Positions 58,021 through 64,000 of a DNA stretch of 64,000 nucleotides are shown in pieces. Numbering within the stretch: the stretch's first letter is position 1; each line of letters starts with the position of its first letter. Under the pieces are notes generated by a model. It was not told the DNA's origin and ran no database searches. It worked only from the letters and a program-made list of their open reading frames with translations. Source of the DNA: Butyrivibrio sp. LC3010 (GTDB lineage: Bacteria; Bacillota; Clostridia; Lachnospirales; Lachnospiraceae); the NCBI RefSeq assembly GCF_000424385.1, contig NZ_AUJU01000011.1, positions 1-64,000 of the forward strand, read 5' to 3'. A program made the position numbers and the translations under genes.

Positions 58021-59637
58021 TCACAAATCATCAGTATCCCAAACAACCATGACTGGTCTTGCTTCACCATCTACCGATTTCTTCTTTTGATAGTAAATCA
58101 TATGCAACGGTTCAAGATTTTTGATCAGATTATGAGAAACATGCATTTGATCCACAGCCTTTAATGATCCTGTCATATCATAATCGATTGACAAAGCTCT
58201 ATGCGTATTTTCCGTCCCTATCGTAGTTCCAATAATACCGTTTATCATATCCACGTCCTCCGGATCGCTTACACGAAGGCATGCAAGCTGCCCCATATTG
58301 TTATTAAGCTGATGCTTCAGCGTATCTGTGTCGGAATATAAATCGGAAGGTCCCTGAGTTGAGATTATAAACTGATAACCCATGGATGCAGATGTATTAA
58401 AAAATACTTTTGTAAGATCAGCATTTATGTAATATGATGCTTCATCGAATATCACAGTCTTTCTTTTATCAGAATCCGAAAAGGCAACCATACAATGCTG
58501 TAGTTCAGCCATAATGCACGCACCGCCAAGCATTTTCACTGAATCTGCTGCAGATGAACCATTGAGATCAAAATAAATAACTGCATCTGTTTTAAAGGCA
58601 TCTGTAATTGTGATTTTCTTTTTATTTGGTGTGGGTAAAAAGACTGAACTGCAGGCATCTACAACATCATCAAGATTTGCACTGTCATTTACCGCCACAT
58701 CAGCATACCTATGAATTCTACTATCCGTAAGTTTTCTATATTCTTCTTCTGTTATTATTTCTTTATCGAGTAACTGATTAGCATATCCTTTATAAGCATC
58801 CCAGTCATATAATTTAAGGATATTGCTTATTGAAACAGTTTCTTTGCCTTTCCTAATCAGTTTAAAAATAGACATTACCCACTGCACGAAGTTTTTACGA
58901 TAATACTCGGAGTCAAAATCAAGCATTCCTGACAGCGCATTCCTCATCTCATCTTTTTTCAAGTGCTTAAAAGGATTGTACTGACACCTATCTTTTACTG
59001 ATTCATCCATAGAAACAACATATAACTTTCTTCCAGTCGCTTTACACAGTTTACGCAGATATGCTAGCTGGCTATGTTTGTCTCCTGAAGCTGGCTTTGC
59101 ACTAACTACCACCAACAATTCCTTATTCCTTTTTGTAAGGATGAACTTCATGATATGATTTATTGCAACTCCTTTTCCAGTCCGGGTTGCTCCAAATAGC
59201 AGCATATGAGATCTGTCCGTATAGTCGAAAGATCCTATTGGGAGAAGTTCATTCCTCATATCTCGCTCATTTTCAATTATCCAATCATCTACACCTTCAG
59301 ATATTCTGTTTCCAAGAAATAAAAATGCCAAGCTATAAAAATCAGCAATGAGTATTCTAGCAGGATCAACATGCAAAAGATTCCTTATGTAACTCAGATA
59401 TGGCCTTATAAAATCCACAACCGAAAAATCCGAAAAGGCTATCCATAGAAAAGATATAATCAGTATTCCTACGTGCCCTAGAATAATATGTATCCTTTTG
59501 GTGTCTTTCGATTCAAGATATTTGCTCACAAGAATAAATACAAGTGTATAGATTGTACTCAGAATTGAGATAATCCCCATCCCGATCATCATTCTTTTTT
59601 GAAAGTCTTTAATCCTCAATGGATCAATTTTAATCAT
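58021..59637 (-). CDS. VirD4/TcpA-type conjugative coupling ATPase
   Basis: A 538-residue hexameric-type ATPase that would deliver DNA to a conjugation channel. Two N-terminal membrane helices (about 15-40 and 50-68) anchor it. Walker A is GATRTGKGVAINHI (about residue 148), Walker B is KTVIFDEASYY, and ISTQGPSDL is the following sensor-type segment. It begins 8 bases before the end of the replication-relaxation gene (overlap), so the two are translationally coupled. No relaxase gene is adjacent, which is unusual for a coupling protein. Confidence 0.85.
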   Translation of the reverse strand: MIKIDPLRIKDFQKRMMIGMGIISILSTIYTLVFILVSKYLESKDTKRIHIILGHVGILIISFLWIAFSDFSVVDFIRPYLSYIRNLLHVDPARILIADFYSLAFLFLGNRISEGVDDWIIENERDMRNELLPIGSFDYTDRSHMLLFGATRTGKGVAINHIMKFILTKRNKELLVVVSAKPASGDKHSQLAYLRKLCKATGRKLYVVSMDESVKDRCQYNPFKHLKKDEMRNALSGMLDFDSEYYRKNFVQWVMSIFKLIRKGKETVSISNILKLYDWDAYKGYANQLLDKEIITEEEYRKLTDSRIHRYADVAVNDSANLDDVVDACSSVFLPTPNKKKITITDAFKTDAVIYFDLNGSSAADSVKMLGGACIMAELQHCMVAFSDSDKRKTVIFDEASYYINADLTKVFFNTSASMGYQFIISTQGPSDLYSDTDTLKHQLNNNMGQLACLRVSDPEDVDMINGIIGTTIGTENTHRALSIDYDMTGSLKAVDQMHVSHNLIKNLEPLHMIYYQKKKSVDGEARPVMVVWDTDDL

Positions 59638-60358
59638 CTAATCTTACCTCCATGATCTTTCTTGTTCTTGGTAAAGGAATTCCTCGCACCGGCTCCATTC
59701 TTGGTGAGTTCAACATTCTATTGAATAAAGAGATTTCTTGTTTCATTTCTTCGATAGTCATCACTCTACAGTACCGTGTTACGTTATATTTTTCAGCCAA
59801 TTGTAAGAGTCTTTTATTTAGTCCTTTTTTATGATCTGGTATAATCCATGTCTGTCTGCCATAGTTTTTAATATTGCTTTTAAAATTCTCCTCCAGCCTT
59901 GATTTCCCGCCATATGATGATGTAGCCTTACTAGAAATCTCCACTTCAAGACATTGATGCGACGTATAAACAATATCCGGTCTATGCCCGGTGTTCTTAA
60001 ATTCTGACAGTGAATTGATCTCATGATCAAATAACATTTCCATGATGCTTCTGTCACTTCTTGCATAGATCCAGCACGCAGCTTCTGTTACCAGTTCTTC
60101 ATGCTCTGACTTTATTCCACGCATCTCGTATGGTTTTCTTGTCCGTTCTAGTTCGCTTAAACCTTTCATTGTTAATGCGTAAGCTTTATGTGCTCCTATC
60201 CATCCTGAATAGATATATCCTTCTTCAATCAGTTTATTTAAGCGTTTCCGCATGACAGAGGAGTCTCTAAATCCTGCCAATAATGTTAATTGCTCGACAT
60301 TCGCAAGATTTACTTTGTCCAGTATCCCCAAGATAAAAAAATCTTTGTATTTAAGCAT
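59630..60358 (-). CDS. Replication-relaxation family protein
   Basis: The start is the ATG at 60356-60358 with AGGAGA 8 bases upstream; the longer open frame enters the palindromic region. The 242 residues begin MLKYKDFFILGILDKVNLAN, a winged helix (LLAGFRDSSVMRKRLNKLIE) typical of the replication-relaxation family, followed by a nuclease-like beta segment HRPDIVYTSHQCLEVEISSK. Proteins of this family sit beside coupling ATPases on actinobacterial and Firmicutes elements and may replace or assist a relaxase. It overlaps the coupling gene by 8 bases. Confidence 0.8.
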   Translation of the reverse strand: MLKYKDFFILGILDKVNLANVEQLTLLAGFRDSSVMRKRLNKLIEEGYIYSGWIGAHKAYALTMKGLSELERTRKPYEMRGIKSEHEELVTEAACWIYARSDRSIMEMLFDHEINSLSEFKNTGHRPDIVYTSHQCLEVEISSKATSSYGGKSRLEENFKSNIKNYGRQTWIIPDHKKGLNKRLLQLAEKYNVTRYCRVMTIEEMKQEISLFNRMLNSPRMEPVRGIPLPRTRKIMEVRLDD

Positions 60359-60389
60359 GTATTTCTCTCCTATACCATTTGTGAACCGA

Positions 60390-60614
60390 CCCACGCCCCT
60401 GCCATGACAATTCGCCCGGCAGATTTCATTAACATAGTTATGACCATGAATACCTTCAGGTCATACTTTGTATACATATTCTCGTTGCCGGGCTGAGGTC
60501 TCGGGTGATTATGAAGCCGAGACCTCAGCCAGACAGCAGAATATGTATATCTATGACATGATTTTGCCCAGTCATATGCCCAGCGGGCGGCAATAATAAC
60601 GGCAGGGGCGTGGG
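60390..60614. repeat. Giant nested palindrome, about 225 bp
   Basis: From outside in: CCCACGCCCCTGCC/GGCAGGGGCGTGGG (60390-60403 and 60601-60614), CGCCCG/CGGGCG (60413-60418 and 60584-60589), GTCATA/TATGAC (60460-60465 and 60552-60557), GTATACATATTCT/AGAATATGTATAT (60470-60482 and 60538-60550), GGCTGAGGTCTCGG/CCGAGACCTCAGCC (60491-60504 and 60517-60530). An alternative pair GCCCGGCA/TGCCGGGC (60414-60421 and 60486-60493) competes. It lies directly upstream of the replication-relaxation gene. Candidate origin of transfer or replication. Confidence 0.8.
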
Positions 60615-60671
60615 CAAAATTGAAACAATAAAAAAATTGGAAAAAATATGTTCTGACAAGAACAGATGTGA

Positions 60672-60757
60672 TATACTATCGTGTGCGAGACGGCAGTATA
60701 CATCTGATGTATATTGTCATTGATGGAGAGATTATTGCCGTAATCTCTCCATCAATT
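60672..60757 (+). ncRNA. Candidate small RNA with terminator
   Basis: A possible -10 TATACT (60673-60678) is followed by a hairpin GTATACAT/ATGTATAT (about 60695-60715) and a strong intrinsic terminator TGATGGAGAGATT/AATCTCTCCATCA with ATTTTT (about 60721-60757) on the plus strand. No good -35 is seen. The terminator abuts the XRE gene stop, so it may instead simply end that gene's transcript. Confidence 0.4.
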
Positions 60758-60758
60758 T

Positions 60759-61763
60759 TTAATCCTTTTTTCTATTAGCCTCTTCATCTGCCTCAATTAC
60801 ATATTTTCTGATATGATCTCTTTCAGTTTGACTTGAATATCCATCACCTAGTTCATGATTTTTTCTATCATAGTGAAGTTTCATATCATCACCAAGCTTT
60901 ATCCCCTTTCTATCCTTCATCATAATTTTTGCAATCTCTCTTTTTTGATTTTCTGTAAAAACATCCCAGTTTTTGATTTCCACTATTCCACTTTTAGGGA
61001 TACCAAAGCCCTCGAATCCTATACTATCCGTATACATACATAAATCCATGAAGTAATTTAGATTTTCTCTCTCCATCTTTTCATCATCTGTTAGTTCTTC
61101 TATACCATTCGCAATGTCCAATGATCTTTCAATCTCATCCTTTAATACTCCAGGGTCTATTTTTGCCGTAACATCGCTTAAATCCATTAACTGTATCTGG
61201 ATATGCATCAGTATATTTTTCATCCACTTTTGCATTTCATGATATGTTATAGTCCTGCTGATTCCCTTATATGTGACAACATAGTATACAAATGCATCTT
61301 CTTTACATAGATCGATAAGTTCAGCCAACTGTTGTTCATAAATAATATCCGTTACATTATCATCGCATTCGGACAATATCGTGAATGGAGTTAAACCTTC
61401 TTTACTTGGATTATATTGATATATTACATCTTTAATCTTAGCTCTCAATTTTATCTCAGCGCCAAGAGAAATCAGCAAACTCCTTAATCTCATAAACTGA
61501 GTTTTCTGTGCAGCCAAATCCGGAACATCATCGGTATATCTAAAATCATTACGTATATCCGTTTCACCATTAATATATTTTTCAGATACTCCGAATATTG
61601 ATGCCAACACTTTTACTTTTGCATCCGGTATTTTATCACCATTTTCATAATGACTTAGCGTTATTCTATTAACGCCTAACAGTTGCATCAGTTGTTTCCT
61701 TTCTATTCCAGAATGAATTATTAGTTCCTTTAATCTTTTTCCTCTTTCTGAATTATCTGCCAT
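60759..61763 (-). CDS. XRE-family transcriptional regulator
   Basis: A 334-residue protein. Residues 8-62 form an XRE/Cro helix-turn-helix (GIERKQLMQLLGVNRITLSHYENGDKIP). The remaining 270 residues have no recognised domain but are well folded in appearance and rich in charged helices. The ATG has AGGAC upstream. It is transcribed away from the replication genes and shares their promoter region, so it probably represses them and itself, setting the element's quiescent state. Confidence 0.85.
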   Translation of the reverse strand: MADNSERGKRLKELIIHSGIERKQLMQLLGVNRITLSHYENGDKIPDAKVKVLASIFGVSEKYINGETDIRNDFRYTDDVPDLAAQKTQFMRLRSLLISLGAEIKLRAKIKDVIYQYNPSKEGLTPFTILSECDDNVTDIIYEQQLAELIDLCKEDAFVYYVVTYKGISRTITYHEMQKWMKNILMHIQIQLMDLSDVTAKIDPGVLKDEIERSLDIANGIEELTDDEKMERENLNYFMDLCMYTDSIGFEGFGIPKSGIVEIKNWDVFTENQKREIAKIMMKDRKGIKLGDDMKLHYDRKNHELGDGYSSQTERDHIRKYVIEADEEANRKKD

Positions 61764-61811
61764 ACTGTCCTCCTGACATTTTGTCTCTTATTATTATATT
61801 TCCTTATTATC

Positions 61812-61840
61812 ATTATACATCAACGCTAGCTATTAGTAAA
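61812..61840 (-). promoter_or_regulatory. Promoter of the XRE regulator gene
   Basis: On the minus strand TTTACT (61835-61840) and TATAAT (61812-61817) are 17 bases apart. A palindrome GCTAGC lies between them and could be part of an operator. Confidence 0.5.
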
Positions 61841-61891
61841 GTCAATTGTAACGATTTATACTTATTTTGTATTTTTAGCATAATATTTTAA

Positions 61892-61920
61892 TTGACTTCC
61901 AGAATTAAGAAATGTAAGAT
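61892..61920 (+). promoter_or_regulatory. Promoter of the replication genes
   Basis: TTGACT (61892-61897) and TAAGAT (61915-61920) are 17 bases apart, about 45 bases upstream of the first gene. It is divergent from the XRE promoter with 50 bases between the -35 elements. Confidence 0.6.
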
Positions 61921-61966
61921 ACAAATATATACATTTAGTTATAAATATGTATAGGAGGTGGCACAT

Positions 61967-62254
61967 ATGATAAAAAAAATAATCCCCCACAAACCCGCCA
62001 AGTGGTTCCCCTGTCTGGGAGCATGGGAGGCTCAGTTGGCCTTACTCACTGATGAGCAAGTTGGCATTCTTCTTAAATCAGCTCTTAATTACCTGAACAC
62101 AGGAGAATGCCCTTCATTCGATGATCAACTTCTTGCCTTCGCTTTTTCGAGCTTCGCTGATGAAATCCAAAAAAGCCAAGCTGCGTTCGATAAAAAGAGG
62201 CTTGGCGGCCAAAAAGGGGGCATAAATTCTGGAATTGCTAGAAGTACCATGTGA
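61967..62254 (+). CDS. Small replication-associated protein
   Basis: The start is the ATG at 61967 with AGGAGG 8 bases upstream; a GTG three codons earlier is too close to it. The 95 residues (PAKWFPCLGAWEAQLALLTD, then LLKSALNYLNTG and FAFSSFADEIQKSQAAFDKK) resemble the N-terminal region of DUF6291-type proteins of phages and integrative elements. The end RLGGQKGGINSGIARSTM is basic. It precedes a Toprim primase-like gene and probably acts in replication. Confidence 0.65.
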   Translation: MIKKIIPHKPAKWFPCLGAWEAQLALLTDEQVGILLKSALNYLNTGECPSFDDQLLAFAFSSFADEIQKSQAAFDKKRLGGQKGGINSGIARSTM

Positions 62255-62281
62255 CCCAACCGCTCCATAAAGGACAGACAA

Positions 62282-62324
62282 TGCAGTATCCTAATATAAG
62301 CTCAGGATACCTTAGGATACTGCA
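62282..62324. repeat. Perfect 13-bp inverted repeat between replication genes
   Basis: TGCAGTATCCTAA and TTAGGATACTGCA are separated by 17 bases that contain a further AGGATAC. There is no T run. It could be a protein-binding site or an mRNA hairpin. Confidence 0.6.
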
Positions 62325-62396
62325 CCATATGGAACACATACACCACAAAGATTACAAAGATAAACGGAAATGAAAAGAATATGAAGGAGGATATAT

Positions 62397-63236
62397 ATGA
62401 AGTTCACTAAAGAACAACTCGCAGAGGCACGCAAGACCAACCTGTACGATTATATGTTGGCCAACCATGGCGATATGGTCATCAAGGTCGGGAATAGCCT
62501 CAGATTTGCCTCAAACCATTCCGTGAGCATAAAATACGGATATTCAGGATTTTACGATTTCGCGAATGGAAATAGTGGTAATAGCATCGATTTTCTTGTA
62601 AAATACCTAGACTACTCGATATCCGATGCAGTATTTGCACTCATTAATAGCTCTAACCAAGTCTCATCATCCAGTACAACAGCAATTCAACAATCAATAA
62701 AAGCAGGTTTCCCAAGGCAGGGCAGTAATGCTGCACGAAAAGTAATTGATTACCTAAAGAATCGTGGACTAGATGAACCTCTTATTTTAAACCTTTTAAA
62801 AGCTGGTCTTCTCTATCAAGACGATCATAGCAATGCAGTGTTCATCAACAGAGAACGTACGTATGCGGAAATACGCGGCACCCAAGGCACCTCATTTAAA
62901 AGTCAAAGAAAGCCAGCTGGCTCAGACAAATTCTGGTATTTTAATCCCCCAAACAGTAGTGTTTTTCCGCAAGAATGCTACATATGTGAATCGTGCATAG
63001 ATGCGATGTCTCTTTTTACACTACTTCAGAAAAACGCATTCTACATAAGTATAGGCGGCGTTGGTAACAAGCAAGCTATCGACACAATAAAGCAACTACC
63101 AATTAAGCCTATATTAGCAGTGGATAATGACATTGCTGGTGATAACTGTAGACAGCAAAATGCTGATATGGCTCACATTGTCCCCAAATTTAAAGACTGG
63201 AATGAAGACTTAATTGCTCTGCGGGGGAATGATTGA
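62397..63236 (+). CDS. Toprim (DUF3991-type) primase-like protein
   Basis: A 279-residue protein. The N-terminal part (residues about 20-90) includes SLRFASNHSVSIKYGYSGFY and DFLVKYLDYSISDAVFALI, a DUF3991/zinc-ribbon-like region without the cysteines. The C-terminal Toprim domain has its glutamate in CYICESCIDAMSLF and DxD in PILAVDNDIAGDN. Such proteins prime or support replication of mobile elements. The ATG has AGGAGG upstream. It lies between the small replication gene and the integrase. Confidence 0.85.
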   Translation: MKFTKEQLAEARKTNLYDYMLANHGDMVIKVGNSLRFASNHSVSIKYGYSGFYDFANGNSGNSIDFLVKYLDYSISDAVFALINSSNQVSSSSTTAIQQSIKAGFPRQGSNAARKVIDYLKNRGLDEPLILNLLKAGLLYQDDHSNAVFINRERTYAEIRGTQGTSFKSQRKPAGSDKFWYFNPPNSSVFPQECYICESCIDAMSLFTLLQKNAFYISIGGVGNKQAIDTIKQLPIKPILAVDNDIAGDNCRQQNADMAHIVPKFKDWNEDLIALRGND

Positions 63237-63333
63237 AGGGGTGTAGAATATTTCTTTCATTACCGTTTCGTATATAGCGTTGTCAATGAATTTGTCTAAA
63301 CAGATACCATCGTGAAAGGAGGCATTTATCATC

Positions 63334-64000
63334 ATGAAATCAAAAAACAAAAAAAATGCTTCCTTTCATGAAAAAAACAAAGCTCCCTGTTATGATGATA
63401 TACTATCTGCAGAGAGTGCTGAAATAGACAATATGAAAAATCAGTATGAAGCAAAGAAACGTGTTTTTAAAGTAAAGGAGGCATTAACACCCTACAAACG
63501 AGAAGGAAGCAAATTTATCACTTATGACAAAACAAATAGCACCTATAAAATAAGAATCCCGAAAGATTTACGAACAGACAGTCGGAGCAAAATAACCGCG
63601 AAGTCTGAACAGGAAGCGTATGATAAGTTTTATACCTATCTTTACGGTGAGAACCCAGCCACTATCAGTAGTCTATATGAAAAAGTTATTGATTTAAAAC
63701 AATCCGATCCCGATATTTCATCACAGACTATTGATCGCTACAACCAGCTTTGGAACAAATATTATGCAGGCTCAGAAATTTCAGATCGGTCAATAAAAGA
63801 GCTCAAAGCATCCGAGCTAAAGACATTTTTTAAGGATATTTGCAGTGGAAGATCCATAAGCAGAAAAAATTTTAATAATATCAAAACCATCATGAATATG
63901 ATCTATGATTTTGCTGTTGAAAACGATCTAACAAGAGATAATCTTAGCAGATCTTTAAACTGTAAGGATTTGAAATTCAAAGCTGTTGATAATAGCAATG
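63334..64000 (+). CDS. Tyrosine integrase, 5' part (runs off the window)
   Basis: An open frame from the ATG at 63334, with AAAGGAGG 10 bases upstream, reaches the window end with no stop (222 residues). It begins MKSKNKKNASFHEKNKAPCY. Residues about 55-95 (YDKTNSTYKIRIPKDLRTDS) form an arm-binding domain and about 115-210 (SSLYEKVIDLKQSDPDISSQ, then FNNIKTIMNMIYDFAVENDL) a core-binding SAM-like domain. The catalytic domain lies beyond. It is the likely integrase of the element at 55-64 kb, and differs from both fragments at 42-43 kb. Confidence 0.85.
   Translation, partial: MKSKNKKNASFHEKNKAPCYDDILSAESAEIDNMKNQYEAKKRVFKVKEALTPYKREGSKFITYDKTNSTYKIRIPKDLRTDSRSKITAKSEQEAYDKFYTYLYGENPATISSLYEKVIDLKQSDPDISSQTIDRYNQLWNKYYAGSEISDRSIKELKASELKTFFKDICSGRSISRKNFNNIKTIMNMIYDFAVENDLTRDNLSRSLNCKDLKFKAVDNSN

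Larger units (their letters stand above)
55227..64000. mobile_element. Part of an integrative/conjugative element
   Basis: Includes an ArdC-like gene, DUF5688, a VirD4-type coupling ATPase, a replication-relaxation protein, an XRE regulator divergent from replication genes, a Toprim protein and a tyrosine integrase at the right. Large palindromes occur at three places. No relaxase, VirB4 or other secretion gene is seen, so either these lie beyond the window, or the element is mobilizable or defective. The left limit is set by the nested palindrome and is approximate; the right end is outside. Confidence 0.7.

Noticed and set aside
57850..58164. 104-residue plus-strand frame at the coupling-protein 3' end
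   Set aside because: It runs through palindromes and antisense to the coupling-protein gene; composition is not protein-like.
1..64000. CRISPR arrays, rRNA operons or insertion sequences with transposase
   Set aside because: No regularly spaced short repeats, rRNA-like sequence or transposase frame was found on reading. The only regular repeats are protein-coding or the short direct repeats listed.

Overview
The window looks like chromosomal DNA of a butyrate-forming, motile Lachnospiraceae bacterium, most likely Butyrivibrio or Pseudobutyrivibrio. The grounds are the contiguous thl-crt-hbd-bcd-etfB-etfA operon, a low-to-medium G+C content, strong AGGAGG ribosome binding sites, FapA-like and chemotaxis genes, and accessory genes (DUF5688, replication-relaxation protein, BspA-like repeats) typical of rumen and gut Lachnospiraceae. 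Species assignment is inference.

Core region (1 to about 38.6 kb). It begins with a chemoreceptor, followed by a one-module NRPS (A-PCP-C) coupled to a MATE exporter, a FapA-like repeat protein with an HD-GYP response regulator, and mtnA. The complete acetyl-CoA to butyryl-CoA operon lies at 13.3-19.9 kb on the minus strand, with a promoter visible upstream of thl. The thl/hpf intergenic region holds a tight cluster of DnaA boxes and one copy of a 117-nt structured element whose second copy lies downstream of mtnA; the two copies differ by base-pair-preserving changes. Next come hpf, an NlpC/P60 wall hydrolase, trxB behind a palindromic leader, an SDR, lgt, a CheY/CheX-like pair, an SseB-domain protein, an M18 aminopeptidase, nth, a surface protein, an SGNH plus MBOAT acylation pair, a truncated zeta toxin with a 59-residue partner, and two GNAT acetyltransferases.

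Accessory region (38.6-64 kb). From 39 to 44 kb lies a graveyard of integrative elements. Two identical 56-bp direct repeats (tRNA 3'-end-like sequence plus terminator) lie 3.25 kb apart and are flanked by fragments of a mobilization protein and of two tyrosine integrases, with two excisionase-like genes. A BspA-like surface protein follows. At 48-55 kb is a type I restriction-modification operon (hsdR-hsdM-hsdS) ending in a serine recombinase gene; it is bracketed by two homologous loci that encode small membrane proteins. From 55 kb to the window end is part of an integrative/conjugative element with an ArdC-like gene, DUF5688, a VirD4-type coupling ATPase, a replication-relaxation protein, an XRE regulator divergent from replication genes, a Toprim primase-like gene, and a tyrosine integrase that runs off the end. 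No relaxase or type IV secretion ATPase is visible. This element contains three large nested palindromes, the largest spanning about 225 bp.

Best candidates for undescribed biology: the covarying 117-nt element, the 225-bp nested palindrome with a neighbouring small-RNA candidate, the paired membrane-peptide loci around the restriction system, the A-PCP-C/MATE operon, and the DnaA-box cluster next to the butyrate operon.
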